Positions 50,383-59,151 of a stretch of DNA of 64,000 nucleotides are shown in pieces. The stretch is from Nocardia acididurans (lineage in GTDB: Bacteria; Actinomycetota; Actinomycetes; Mycobacteriales; Mycobacteriaceae): NCBI RefSeq assembly GCF_016741815.1, contig NZ_JAERRJ010000010.1, positions 310,001-374,000 on the forward strand. Direction: 5' to 3'. The position numbers were made by a program, and so were the translations under genes. Under the pieces are notes generated by a model. It had not been told where the DNA came from and made no database searches. It saw nothing but the letters and a program-made list of their open reading frames with translations. Numbering within the stretch: the first letter of the stretch is position 1; every line of letters starts with the position of its first letter.

Positions 50383-51081
50383 ATGTGTGAAGGCGGAAGA
50401 CATATCGCATCCTTCGACGCCGGAACCCTCGAGCGCCCGGCGGTGCCCGAGCTCATCGCGCCGAGTCTGCGGCAAACCGATGACGGCCGGTGGGTGGTGT
50501 GGGCGCACAAGGTCGCGCGCGCCACGCCGGACGGCAATTTCGTGCCACTGCGCGGCTATCCGCCCTATCCCGCCGACGCCGTGGCCGTCTGCGGGCGGGG
50601 CAAATCCCACCCGGCCCCGGATCTTTTCTGCACCTGTGGATTTCACGCGGTCACCGAACCACTGACGCATCTGTACGGTGGCGCCTTCCAGCATTTGGAG
50701 GTCGCGCTGTCGGGACGGGTGCTGGCCTTCGACTGGCTCGGCACCGGCACCCTGTTCCGGGCCGAACGTCAGACCGTCATGTTGCGCCGGGAAGCGCCCG
50801 TCCCGGTGCCGATGCCGTTCTTCGCACCGGACGAGACACCGCCGCCGCCACCGGATCCCAGTGGCCGCACCGCCCGCCTGCGCCCGCCGCGTCCCCGCGA
50901 CCTCGATCAGGCGGGGCTGCGGCTACCGGTCGCACCGCCCCCGCATATCCGTCTGGTCGACGACGCGGGCTACTGCGGGGTGGCCGCGCCGGGCCGCCGC
51001 GGGAACATGGCGGGTGCGTTCACCGCGGACCATGCCGCGAAAGTGGTTGCGGGACGGCCGGTCACCGCCTCGAAGGTCTGA
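50383..51081 (+). CDS. Hypothetical protein with a CxCGF motif
   Basis: A 232-residue soluble protein. Its middle has APDLFCTCGFHAVTEPLTHL followed by VALSGRVLAFDWLGTGTLFR and AERQTVMLRR, a pattern I recall in actinobacterial proteins of unknown function where CxCG may bind metal or form a disulfide. A Pro-rich linker follows (about residues 145-185). ATG 50383 is preceded by GCGAGG. Its last 112 bp overlap the convergent NmrA-like gene. Confidence 0.6.
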   Translation: MCEGGRHIASFDAGTLERPAVPELIAPSLRQTDDGRWVVWAHKVARATPDGNFVPLRGYPPYPADAVAVCGRGKSHPAPDLFCTCGFHAVTEPLTHLYGGAFQHLEVALSGRVLAFDWLGTGTLFRAERQTVMLRREAPVPVPMPFFAPDETPPPPPDPSGRTARLRPPRPRDLDQAGLRLPVAPPPHIRLVDDAGYCGVAAPGRRGNMAGAFTADHAAKVVAGRPVTASKV

Positions 51082-51806
51082 TTGGGCACCGGCGGGTGCG
51101 CGGCGAACGCGCCGAGCACCTCGTCGACGTACCACTCGGCGGTATCGCCCATCAGGGGCGTGAAAACGGCGATGGCCTCCTCGCGCGACACCTGGCGGAA
51201 CGGGATCTCGTAGCCGAGGGACGCACCGAGCTGCCGCACCAATTCCGTGCGCGTCAGGGCCTCGGGGCCGGTGAGCGAGTAGGTCTTACCGGCATGCCCG
51301 TCCTCGACCAGCGCGGTCGCGGCGATGGCGGCGATATCGTCCATGGCGATGGGCGTGCTCGCGGAGTCGGGATGCGGTTCGCGCACCACGCCGGTCGCCT
51401 CGATCTGCGGCGCCCACATGCCGGTGTTCTCCATGAAGTCGCCCGGCCACAGGTGCGTCCACTCCAGCCCGCTGGCCTCTACTGCCGAAGTGACCGTGCC
51501 CCACCAGCTTTCGGGTTCGCCGTCGAGTGCCACCACCTGCCGGACACCGGCTTCGCGGGCGAGTGCCAGCACCTCGGCGGTGGTATCCGGGCTGGGCGCG
51601 AGGTACATGCGCTGCACGCCCTCGAAGGCGTCACCCAGCGTCTCCGGCCGGCCGATGTACCCCCGGCGGACCTCGACCTCGGCGGGCAGCGCCGCCGCGG
51701 CCGGTTTGGCGGTGAGGGCGCGAATATCCTTCGCGCCCTGGGCGAGTAGATGATCGACGACCTTGCGGCCGATATTGGCTGTTGCTCCGGTGACGAGGAT
51801 CTTCAT
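50970..51806 (-). CDS. NmrA-like NAD(P)-binding protein
   Basis: A 278-residue atypical SDR: MKILVTGATANIGRKVVDHL (GxTGxxG), VYLAPSPD-like RMYLAPSPDTTAEVLALARE, VRQVVALDG and WTHLWPGDFMENTGMWAPQI. These match the NmrA/NAD(P)H-azoreductase-like family, which senses redox state or reduces substrates with NADPH. ATG 51806 is preferred over 51842 because residue 1 then starts the first beta strand. Confidence 0.86.
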   Translation of the reverse strand: MKILVTGATANIGRKVVDHLLAQGAKDIRALTAKPAAAALPAEVEVRRGYIGRPETLGDAFEGVQRMYLAPSPDTTAEVLALAREAGVRQVVALDGEPESWWGTVTSAVEASGLEWTHLWPGDFMENTGMWAPQIEATGVVREPHPDSASTPIAMDDIAAIAATALVEDGHAGKTYSLTGPEALTRTELVRQLGASLGYEIPFRQVSREEAIAVFTPLMGDTAEWYVDEVLGAFAAHPPVPNQTFEAVTGRPATTFAAWSAVNAPAMFPRRPGAATPQ

Positions 51807-51870
51807 ATTTCCGATCGTGCCGAGAATCGAAGCCGATTTCATATGTAAATTCTCAGCAATCCGAGGGATG

Positions 51871-52515
51871 TCACAACCCGAAGTCGGTGAAGACCTGGTA
51901 GCCGGTGGGATCGCCGGTCATCTTCCAGTGCAGTCCCTGGAGGAAGAAGCAGGCCACGAAGTTGCTGGCGGCGAAAACCAGGAGTACGCCCGGTGTGACG
52001 GCGGCAGCCTTGCGCAGCGCGGCGGAAAGGGCTGCGGCAGTGCCGGGTTCGGCGAACGGGGTCAGGAACAGCGCGATGGCGGCGGCGAGAACCGCTGCGA
52101 GGAAAGCGATCAGCGCCCAGGTGTAGAGGTGCAGTCCGAACAGCGCACCGGCGTACCCGGGGTCCGGCGGCACGATGTGCATGAGCACCTGCGAGGCCGA
52201 GACGATGCCGCCGAGGACGGCGGCCATGATCGCCCATCCCCAGCCGGAGGCGTATTCGCGGGTGGTCACGACGCCGGTCCGCGACCGGACGATGATGTAG
52301 GCCGGTCCGATCGCACTGAGCAGGAAGAACATTCGCTGCAGCAGGCACATGGGGCACGGGTACTCGCCGAGGCCGAACTGGAAGGTGTAGGCCCCGGCGA
52401 GGGTGGCGCACATGCCGAGCACGTAGGCGTGTGCGAACCAGAGTCCGAGGCGGTGCCCGAGTGCCCCCGCCGACGGGGAGATCTCGGCCGATGCGGGTGC
52501 GGTGACGGTGGTCAT
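51871..52515 (-). CDS. DsbB-family disulfide bond formation protein
   Basis: A 214-residue membrane protein with several predicted helices. The DsbB hallmark is present at EYPCPMCLLQRMFF: a CxxC pair followed by LQR for quinone binding. The second, extracytoplasmic Cys pair of E. coli DsbB is absent in the matching loop (HIVPPDPGYAGALFG). It may pair with an external DsbA-like or other oxidase. A 53-residue membrane protein is encoded 28 nt upstream on the same strand. Confidence 0.85.
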   Translation of the reverse strand: MTTVTAPASAEISPSAGALGHRLGLWFAHAYVLGMCATLAGAYTFQFGLGEYPCPMCLLQRMFFLLSAIGPAYIIVRSRTGVVTTREYASGWGWAIMAAVLGGIVSASQVLMHIVPPDPGYAGALFGLHLYTWALIAFLAAVLAAAIALFLTPFAEPGTAAALSAALRKAAAVTPGVLLVFAASNFVACFFLQGLHWKMTGDPTGYQVFTDFGL

Positions 52516-52543
52516 GACAGTGAATTCCTTGGGAGAGTGCGGC

Positions 52544-52705
52544 TTACAGTTCGATGCCGAAGGGGCGGCCGACGACGTGGGGGAGGAAGGCCAGTACGGA
52601 CAGCCCCAGGGTCGCCGAGCACAGGGCCATGACGTAGCCGCGCGGCCAGTCGCGGATCACTGCCGCCACGCACAGGAGGATGAGGAGGAACAGCAGGGTG
52701 TACAT
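52544..52705 (-). CDS. 53-residue two-helix membrane protein of the DsbB operon
   Basis: ATG 52705 opens MYTLLFLLILLCVAAVIRDW, a basic turn (RDWPRG), a second helix (YVMALCSATLGLSVLAFL) and a short tail ending GIEL with TAA at 52544. Each helix contains one Cys, at similar depth, which might matter for a redox role with DsbB. It starts upstream of and probably is co-transcribed with the DsbB gene. Confidence 0.65.
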   Translation of the reverse strand: MYTLLFLLILLCVAAVIRDWPRGYVMALCSATLGLSVLAFLPHVVGRPFGIEL

Positions 52706-52823
52706 GGGTTCGGTCCTTGGCTTCGTCGGTGAAATCTTCTCGATCTCACTGTCGTCCCGTCGGATCCGCGCAGGTAGTGGCCGCGCGTCGATGCACCCAT
52801 AGATCCGGGCTATGAGTGTTCGA

Positions 52824-53594
52824 TCAGGTCAGGCGGGTGCCCATGATGAAGTGGATGTGATCCGAGTGGCCTTCGGAGGTGGCGTGGAAGGTCTTGAAAT
52901 GGATGCGTTCGAGCTTTCCCGTTGTCGGGCAGCGGTGTTCGGCGCGGCGCTCCCAGATGAAGGTGACCTCGCCCCGATCCCACTTGCGGCGGAAGTCGGG
53001 GTAGGCGCAGAACTCGTCGAGCAGTCCGGGCAGCCAGCCCGCGCGGCTGTGCTTGCCGAGCCAGCCGCGGATGGCGGCGACGACGAGGTCGGTCTCGTGC
53101 TCCCAATCGTCCAGCAGCAGTTTGGCATTGGGGTTGGTGAACAGCCAGCGCAGCAGGTTGCCGTCCTCGGCGATGCCGGGGAAGGTGTCGGCGAAGGATT
53201 GATTGCAGGCCAGCACGTACCAGCGGGTTCCGATGTAGGCCACCGGATTCGGCTCGTGCAGGGTGAGGGCGGCGAGCATGCCCTCGGTCAGTTCGGCGCG
53301 CAACTCGTCGGGGGAGGGGAGTTCGTCGTCGAACAGGTCCGCCATGTTCATCAGGTGGCGGCGTTCGGTGGGGGTCATCGGGCGCGCGTGGTTCAGGCAG
53401 CGCATGAGCGCGTCCATGATCGCGGGTGCGGGCCGATCGCGTTTACCGCCCTCGAGGTGGGTGATGTAGCTGGCGCTCACCCCGGCGGCGAAACCCAGTT
53501 TCTCGCGCGACAGCCGGCGGTCGCTGCGTAGCCGCCGCAGCATGCCACCGAGGGTGGGCAGCTCCGGGGCTTTCGTATCGATGCATCGTTCCAT
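52824..53594 (-). CDS. XRE-family regulator with MmyB-like sensor domain
   Basis: A 256-residue protein: HTH (LSREKLGFAAGVSASYITHL then EGGKRDRP, about residues 28-50) and MmyB-like C-terminus (TRWYVLACNQSFADTFPGIA, LLRWLFTNPNAKLLLDDWEH). It is the third regulator of this type in the window. It lies upstream of the DsbB operon in the same direction; control of that operon is possible. A near-palindrome GTTAACGATAAC (about 53604-53615) lies before its start. Confidence 0.88.
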   Translation of the reverse strand: MERCIDTKAPELPTLGGMLRRLRSDRRLSREKLGFAAGVSASYITHLEGGKRDRPAPAIMDALMRCLNHARPMTPTERRHLMNMADLFDDELPSPDELRAELTEGMLAALTLHEPNPVAYIGTRWYVLACNQSFADTFPGIAEDGNLLRWLFTNPNAKLLLDDWEHETDLVVAAIRGWLGKHSRAGWLPGLLDEFCAYPDFRRKWDRGEVTFIWERRAEHRCPTTGKLERIHFKTFHATSEGHSDHIHFIMGTRLT

Positions 53595-53699
53595 AAGACT
53601 CGGTTAACGATAACAGCAGGTCAAGCTATCTATTTACCGGGCCGTAACCTGCGGCTCCGATGTCGGGCGCAGGTGACGGACCCCCGGTTATGAATGGGC

Positions 53700-53727
53700 T
53701 TGCATCGTCGTGCATAATCATTTGCAG
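53700..53727 (+). promoter_or_regulatory. argG promoter with ArgR box
   Basis: TTGCATCGTCGTGCATAAT from 53700 repeats the argC box with one base changed; TGCAT units lie at 53701 and 53711 and a TTGCA follows at 53722. CATAAT (53713-53718) serves as -10, giving a leader of about 95 nt before the argG ATG. It implies that argG is transcribed and repressed separately from argCJBDFR. Confidence 0.75.
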
Positions 53728-53821
53728 GACGACGGCGGCGGGCCGCCGGGTTGCGCGGCGGCCGGGATCCCGGCCGGTCGAGACCAGACTTCATACGCAC
53801 TATTCGAGGAGCACACGGACT

Positions 53822-55024
53822 ATGACCAAGCGGGTCGTACTCGCCTACTCCGGCGGGCTGGACACCTCCGTTGCCATCAGCTGGATCGGCAAGGAGACCG
53901 GTGCCGAGGTGATCGCCGTCGCGATCGATCTCGGCCAGGGCGGCGAGGACATGAACGATGTGCGCCAGCGCGCACTCGACTGCGGTGCCGTCGAATCCAT
54001 CGTGGTGGACGCGCGCGACGAATTCGCCAACGAGTACTGCCTGCCCACCATCCAGGCCAACGCGCTGTACATGGGCCGCTACCCGCTGGTGTCGGCCATC
54101 TCCCGGCCGCTCATCGTCAAGCACCTCGTCGAGGCCGCCGAATACCACGGCGCGGACACGGTGTCGCACGGCTGCACCGGCAAGGGCAACGACCAGGTCC
54201 GCTTCGAGGTCGGCATCGGCGCGCTCTCGCCCGATCTGAAGGTCATCGCGCCCGTCCGCGACTACGCCTGGACCCGTGAGAAGGCCATCGAATTCGCGGG
54301 TGAGAACAACCTGCCGATCAACGTCTCCAAGAAGTCGCCGTTCTCCATCGACCAGAACCTCTGGGGCCGCGCCGTCGAAACCGGCTTCCTCGAGGACCTG
54401 TGGAACGCGCCGACCAAGGACGTCTACGACTACACCGTCGACCCGACCGTCAACTTCGAAGCGCCCGACGAGCTCATCGTCACCTTCGACAAGGGTGTCC
54501 CGGTCGCCATCGACGGCCGCCCGGTCTCCATGTTCGAGGCCATCACCGAGCTGAACAAGCGGGCCGGCCGCCAGGGCGTCGGCCGCCTCGACATGGTCGA
54601 GGACCGGCTCGTCGGCATCAAGTCGCGCGAGATCTACGAGGCGCCCGGCGCCATCGCGCTGATCACCGCGCACCAGGAGATGGAAGCCGTCACCGTCGAG
54701 CGCGAACTGGGCCGGTACAAGCGGCAGGTCGAGCAGCGCTGGGGCGAGCTGGTGTACGACGGCCTGTGGTTCTCGCCGCTCAAGCGCGCGCTGGACGCCT
54801 TCGTGGCCGAAACCCAGCAGCACGTCTCCGGTGACGTCCGCATGGTCCTGCACGGCGGCAACGTGGTCGTCAACGGCCGTCGCTCCGACGAGTCGCTCTA
54901 CGACTTCAACCTCGCCACCTACGACGAGGGCGACACCTTCGACCAGTCGCTGGCCAAGGGCTTCGTGCAGATCCACGGCCTGTCCTCCAAGGTCGCGGCG
55001 CGCCGGGATCTCGGCAAGAAGTAG
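53822..55024 (+). CDS. argG: Argininosuccinate synthase
   Basis: A 400-residue enzyme with the ATP loop LAYSGGLDTSVAISWI (PP-loop SGGLDTS), THGCTGKGNDQVRFE-like HGCTGKGNDQVRFE and DVYDYTVDPTVNFEAPDE. It condenses citrulline and aspartate. It is about 6.2 kb from argR here, with its own ArgR-box promoter. A methyltransferase gene follows after 37 nt. Confidence 0.97.
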   Translation: MTKRVVLAYSGGLDTSVAISWIGKETGAEVIAVAIDLGQGGEDMNDVRQRALDCGAVESIVVDARDEFANEYCLPTIQANALYMGRYPLVSAISRPLIVKHLVEAAEYHGADTVSHGCTGKGNDQVRFEVGIGALSPDLKVIAPVRDYAWTREKAIEFAGENNLPINVSKKSPFSIDQNLWGRAVETGFLEDLWNAPTKDVYDYTVDPTVNFEAPDELIVTFDKGVPVAIDGRPVSMFEAITELNKRAGRQGVGRLDMVEDRLVGIKSREIYEAPGAIALITAHQEMEAVTVERELGRYKRQVEQRWGELVYDGLWFSPLKRALDAFVAETQQHVSGDVRMVLHGGNVVVNGRRSDESLYDFNLATYDEGDTFDQSLAKGFVQIHGLSSKVAARRDLGKK

Positions 55025-55061
55025 CCTCGAATCCGGGCGTCGAACCCGGAAGGAGGCCGTT

Positions 55062-55961
55062 GTGCGCAGCGACGACGACAGCTGGGACATCACCGAGAGC
55101 GTGGGCGCGACCGCACTCGCGGTCGCGGCCATGCGGGCGGCCGAAACGCGCCGCCCCGACGCGCTGTTCGACGATCCCTTCGCGGAGACCCTGGTGGCCG
55201 CCACCGGGGCTCCGGCCTGGCAGCGCATCGGGCGCGGCGAGTTCGCGCCCGACGCGGGCTCGGCGTACGCCAGGCTCGGCGATCTGATCGTGGCGCGCAC
55301 GGTGTACTTCGACGAGTACTTCCAGGACGCGCTGGCCGAGGGCGTGCGGCAGTTCGTGATCGTGGCCGCCGGGCTGGACGCTCGGGCCTACCGGCTCGAA
55401 TGGCCTTCCGACGCCACGGTTTTCGAGATCGACCTGCCGAAGGTGCTGGCATTCAAGGCGGCCGCGCTGGCCGGTCGTGTGCCGGCCGTGGATCGCCGGG
55501 AGGTGGTGGCCGATCTGCGGCAGGACTGGCCGAAAGCCCTGCTGGACAAGGGTTTCGACACCTCGCGGCCGACCGCATGGCTGGCCGAGGGGCTGCTGCG
55601 CTACCTGCCCGGCGATGCGCAGGACCAGCTCTTCGACGAGATCGCCGCGCTGAGCGCGCCCGGCAGCCGGGTGGCGCTCAACATGTCCGGCAAACGCACC
55701 TCGGCCGAACTGCACGCCGACGACACCCGGTCGAGATTCATGGCCTCCCAAGGCATCTCGATCAACGTCGACACGCTCTGGTATCCCTTCGAGGGCCGCA
55801 CCCACCCCGCCGACTGGTTCCGCGACCACGGCTGGACGGTGCACCCCGGTGACCTCAACGCGCTGCTCGCCGCCCGCGGCCGGCGCGCCGACGAGCTCGG
55901 GACCACCGAAATGACCCCGCACATCATCCTGACCGCCATCCGACCCGGAGGAGACAGCTAA
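55062..55961 (+). CDS. SAM-dependent methyltransferase of the TIGR00027/leucine carboxyl methyltransferase-like family
   Basis: A 299-residue protein: WDITESVGATALAVAAMRAA, QFVIVAAGLDARAYRLEWPS (motif I), VFEIDLPKVLAFKA (acidic residue after strand 2) and TAWLAEGLLRYLPGDAQDQL. This set is typical of the multi-copy family in mycobacteria and Nocardia. GTG 55062 has AGGAGG six bases upstream. It sits between argG and argH, 3 bp before argH, so it is probably co-transcribed with arginine genes; its substrate is unknown. Confidence 0.9.
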   Translation: MRSDDDSWDITESVGATALAVAAMRAAETRRPDALFDDPFAETLVAATGAPAWQRIGRGEFAPDAGSAYARLGDLIVARTVYFDEYFQDALAEGVRQFVIVAAGLDARAYRLEWPSDATVFEIDLPKVLAFKAAALAGRVPAVDRREVVADLRQDWPKALLDKGFDTSRPTAWLAEGLLRYLPGDAQDQLFDEIAALSAPGSRVALNMSGKRTSAELHADDTRSRFMASQGISINVDTLWYPFEGRTHPADWFRDHGWTVHPGDLNALLAARGRRADELGTTEMTPHIILTAIRPGGDS

Positions 55962-55964
55962 GCC

Positions 55965-57386
55965 ATGACCGAGCAGCACGGCACCAACGAGGGCGCGCTC
56001 TGGGGCGGTCGCTTCGCATCCGGACCGGCCGCGGCCATGGCGGCACTGAGCAAGTCCACCCACTTCGACTGGGTGCTGGCTCCCTACGACATCCGCGCCT
56101 CGAAGGCGCACGCCCGCGTCCTGCACAAGGCCGGGCTGCTGTCCGAGGGTGACCTGACGGCCATGCTCGCGGGCCTGGATCAGCTTGCCGCCGACGTGAA
56201 CTCGGGCGCGTACGCTCCCGCCGACTCCGACGAGGACGTGCACGGCGCCCTCGAACGCGGCCTCATCGAACGGGTCGGCACCGAACTCGGTGGCCGCCTG
56301 CGCGCGGGCCGCTCCCGCAACGACCAGGTGGCCACCCTGTTCCGCATGTGGCTGCGCGACGCCGTTCGCCGCGTCGCCGCCGGCGTCCTGGACGTCGTCG
56401 ACGCCCTCGTCGATCAGGCTGCCGCTCATCCGGATGCGGTGATGCCCGGCAAGACCCACCTCCAGGCCGCCCAGCCGGTGCTGCTGGCCCACCACCTGCT
56501 GGCCCACGCCCACCCGCTGCTGCGCGATATCGACCGCCTGCGCGACTTCGACAGGCGCGCCGCCATCTCTCCCTACGGCTCCGGCGCGCTCGCCGGCTCC
56601 TCCCTCGGCCTCGACCCCGAGGCCATTGCCGCGGACCTCGAATTCGACGCCGCCGCGGCGAACTCCATCGACGCCACCTCTGCTCGCGACTTCGCCGCCG
56701 AGGCGGCCTTCGTCCTGGCCATGACCGCCGTGGACCTCTCCCGCATGGCCGAAGAGGTGATCATCTGGAGCACCCCGGAATTCGGCTACATCACCCTGGC
56801 CGACGCCTGGTCCACCGGCTCCTCGATCATGCCCCAGAAGAAGAACCCCGACGTCTCCGAGCTGACGCGTGGCAAGGCGGGCCGCCTCATCGGCAACCTC
56901 ACCGGCCTGCTCGCCACCCTCAAGGCCCAACCCCTCGCCTACAACCGGGACCTCCAGGAAGACAAGGAACCCGTCTTCGACTCGGTAGCCCAGCTCGAAC
57001 TGCTCCTCCCCGCCATCGCGGGCCTGGTCTCCACCCTCACCTTCCACACCGACCGGATGGCCGAACTGGCCCCCGCGGGCTTCACCCTCGCCACCGACAT
57101 CGCCGAATGGCTTGTCCGCCAAGGCGTCCCGTTCCGTGTGGCGCACGAAGCCGCCGGCGGCTGCGTCCGCGCCGCCGAAGCCCGCGGCGTGGGCCTCGAC
57201 GAACTCACCGACGCAGAGTTCGCCGCGGTGGATCCCGCCCTCACCCCGGCCGTACGCGAAGTCCTGACAGTCCAGGGCTCCATCGCCTCCCGCAACGCCC
57301 GCGGCGGCACCGCGGGCGTCCAGGTGGCGAAGCAACTCGAGGAAGTCCGCAGCACCGCCGCCGAACAGCGCACCTGGCTGAACTGA
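55965..57386 (+). CDS. argH: Argininosuccinate lyase
   Basis: A 473-residue fumarase-superfamily enzyme: LWGGRFASGP, AGRSRNDQVATLFRMWLRDA, PGKTHLQAAQPVLLAHHLLA and the signature GSSIMPQKKNPD with the catalytic Ser loop. It releases arginine and fumarate. ATG 55965 lies 3 bp after the methyltransferase stop with GGAGGAG upstream. Confidence 0.97.
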   Translation: MTEQHGTNEGALWGGRFASGPAAAMAALSKSTHFDWVLAPYDIRASKAHARVLHKAGLLSEGDLTAMLAGLDQLAADVNSGAYAPADSDEDVHGALERGLIERVGTELGGRLRAGRSRNDQVATLFRMWLRDAVRRVAAGVLDVVDALVDQAAAHPDAVMPGKTHLQAAQPVLLAHHLLAHAHPLLRDIDRLRDFDRRAAISPYGSGALAGSSLGLDPEAIAADLEFDAAAANSIDATSARDFAAEAAFVLAMTAVDLSRMAEEVIIWSTPEFGYITLADAWSTGSSIMPQKKNPDVSELTRGKAGRLIGNLTGLLATLKAQPLAYNRDLQEDKEPVFDSVAQLELLLPAIAGLVSTLTFHTDRMAELAPAGFTLATDIAEWLVRQGVPFRVAHEAAGGCVRAAEARGVGLDELTDAEFAAVDPALTPAVREVLTVQGSIASRNARGGTAGVQVAKQLEEVRSTAAEQRTWLN

Positions 57387-57417
57387 GGTCGCGCGCCGAA
57401 CGGCCCGTACCCCGGTC

Positions 57418-58020
57418 TCATCGCGTAAACAACTCCGCCCCTATCTTTTTCGCGAGATTCTCCGGGATCGGGTAGCGCTTCTCCGGGGGGAGGAGGTCCT
57501 TGGCGCGGTCCACTCGGCCCTCGCGCAGGTGGGCGGAGATCTTGTGGGTGAGGGGGGTGAGGTCGCGGATCTCCGTGGTCCAGTCGTCCACGTAGCGTTG
57601 AACCATGCTGCGGGACAGGCCGACCTGGATGCTTCGGTGGTCGAGCTTCACGTTGCGGATCGAGTATTCCGGATCCCATTGAACGCGGACGGCGGCGTGC
57701 GGGTGCTGGGCACGCCAGTCGGCGGCGTCGGCGTATACACGGCGTTCGGGGCTGGTGAGGACCGCGTGGTCCAGCGCCTCCTCCCAGCCGGTGCGGGTGA
57801 TGCGCACGGCGAGGATGCGTTCCTGGCCGGGGCTGCGCGCCCAGTTGCTGCGGTGCATGAGCCAGCGGTAGGACGGTTTGATCCAGGTCATGCGGGTGAG
57901 CGAGAAGGGGGCGACGAATCGTTGCGCGTCGAGCGCGGCGGTGGCGATGGCGGCGTTGAAGGCCTGGTACACGACGATGGTGTCGCGGTCGAAGTCGGCG
58001 CGGATCTCGTACTGATTCAT
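57418..58020 (-). CDS. DUF4291 family protein
   Basis: A 200-residue protein: QYEIRADFDRDTIVVYQAFN, MTWIKPSYRWLMHRSNWARS, VQWDPEYSIRNVKLDHRSIQ and VGLSRSMVQRYVDDW, which match the DUF4291 family end to end. Its biochemical role is unknown to me. It converges with argH and is divergent from the amidinotransferase-family gene 86 bp away. Confidence 0.9.
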   Translation of the reverse strand: MNQYEIRADFDRDTIVVYQAFNAAIATAALDAQRFVAPFSLTRMTWIKPSYRWLMHRSNWARSPGQERILAVRITRTGWEEALDHAVLTSPERRVYADAADWRAQHPHAAVRVQWDPEYSIRNVKLDHRSIQVGLSRSMVQRYVDDWTTEIRDLTPLTHKISAHLREGRVDRAKDLLPPEKRYPIPENLAKKIGAELFTR

Positions 58021-58106
58021 AACGCGCGCAACAGTAATGGTCGAGGACGGCGGTCACCAGCGAGTTTTCCGGTTCTGCCCGGGCTCGGACGGGTAGGGTC
58101 CGGCTC

Positions 58107-59087
58107 ATGGTTGCTAACAGTTTGCAGGTACGAGTCGAGAGTGAGTTCGCGCCCCTTCGCACCGTGGTCGTATCCCAGAGCGAGTTCCACGCTCCGGCGC
58201 GCGCCGACATCCTCGGACATTCGATGCCGGTGGAACCCGGCGCGGTCGACATCCTGGAAGCCGTGTGGGGCAAGGACTTCGGTGAGGTCTACCCCGACAA
58301 GCAGCGACGTTTCGAGGCCGAGCGCGAGGAACTCGCCGCGGTGCTGCGCCGTCACGGCGTCGAGGTGCTGCGACCGCGACTGTTCACCGACGTCGAGAAG
58401 CGGGCGGCCGGGGACGCCGGATACGCCAACTTCTTCGTGCGCGACCCCTGGTTCACCGTCGGTGACCATGTCATCGAGGGTGTCCTGCAGTTCCCGCACC
58501 GCCGCATGGAAGTGCTGCCCAGCCGGGATCTGCTGTGGGAACACGTGATGCCGTCGGACGCGCACTACACCGCACTCCCGCAGCCGGGCCTCGCGCCGCT
58601 CGGCCACGCCGGGCCGGGCCCGTTCCTGGAGGGCGGCGATGTGCTGGTGCTGGGCAAGCACGTCTTCGTCGGATTGTCGGGTATGGCCAGCAACGGGATC
58701 GGCTACCGCTGGCTCGCGAAATACCTGCGGCCCTTCGGATTCGAGGTGACCCCGGTGCGGCTGCCCGCACACGTCCTGCACCTGGACTGCGCCCTGAGCC
58801 TGGTCCGCGACGGGCTCGTGATCGCCTGCCCCGAGCGGCTGCCCGACGGCCTGCCCGCACCGCTGCGCGGCTGGGAGGCCATCGAGGTCGGTGAGGACGA
58901 GGCCGCGGCCATGGCTACCAACGGCCTGCCCATCGACTCCGCCACCTACATCACCGACCCCGAATTCACCCGCGTCGGTGAGCAACTGGCGGCACGCGGC
59001 ATCACCGTCGAATACATCGACTTCTCGGTGTCGCGACTGTTCGGCGGGGCGTTCCGCTGCTCGACCCAGCCCCTGCTGCGCGCCTGA
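58107..59087 (+). CDS. Amidinotransferase/dimethylarginine dimethylaminohydrolase-superfamily enzyme
   Basis: A 326-residue penta-fold (GME) enzyme: early Asp/Glu region NFFVRDPWFTVGDHVIEG, EGGDVLVLGKHVFVGLSGM, catalytic His in HVLHLDCALSLV and catalytic Cys in FRCSTQPLLRA at the C-terminus. Relatives are glycine/inosamine amidinotransferases and arginine-modifying hydrolases. Being encoded just after argH fits an arginine-derived substrate, but transferase versus hydrolase activity cannot be decided. A strong bidirectional terminator follows. Confidence 0.83.
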   Translation: MVANSLQVRVESEFAPLRTVVVSQSEFHAPARADILGHSMPVEPGAVDILEAVWGKDFGEVYPDKQRRFEAEREELAAVLRRHGVEVLRPRLFTDVEKRAAGDAGYANFFVRDPWFTVGDHVIEGVLQFPHRRMEVLPSRDLLWEHVMPSDAHYTALPQPGLAPLGHAGPGPFLEGGDVLVLGKHVFVGLSGMASNGIGYRWLAKYLRPFGFEVTPVRLPAHVLHLDCALSLVRDGLVIACPERLPDGLPAPLRGWEAIEVGEDEAAAMATNGLPIDSATYITDPEFTRVGEQLAARGITVEYIDFSVSRLFGGAFRCSTQPLLRA

Positions 59088-59111
59088 TCCACCCAGCCGT
59101 GGGCCGATACG

Positions 59112-59142
59112 CTGTGGCGCCCTGAAAGACAGGGCGCCACAG
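59112..59142. terminator. Bidirectional terminator, perfect 12-bp stem
   Basis: 59112-59123 pairs perfectly with 59131-59142 around a GAAAGAC loop. It lies 24 bp after the amidinotransferase-family gene (+) and 9 bp after the small basic protein gene (-). Confidence 0.9.
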
Positions 59143-59151
59143 GCGCTTCGG

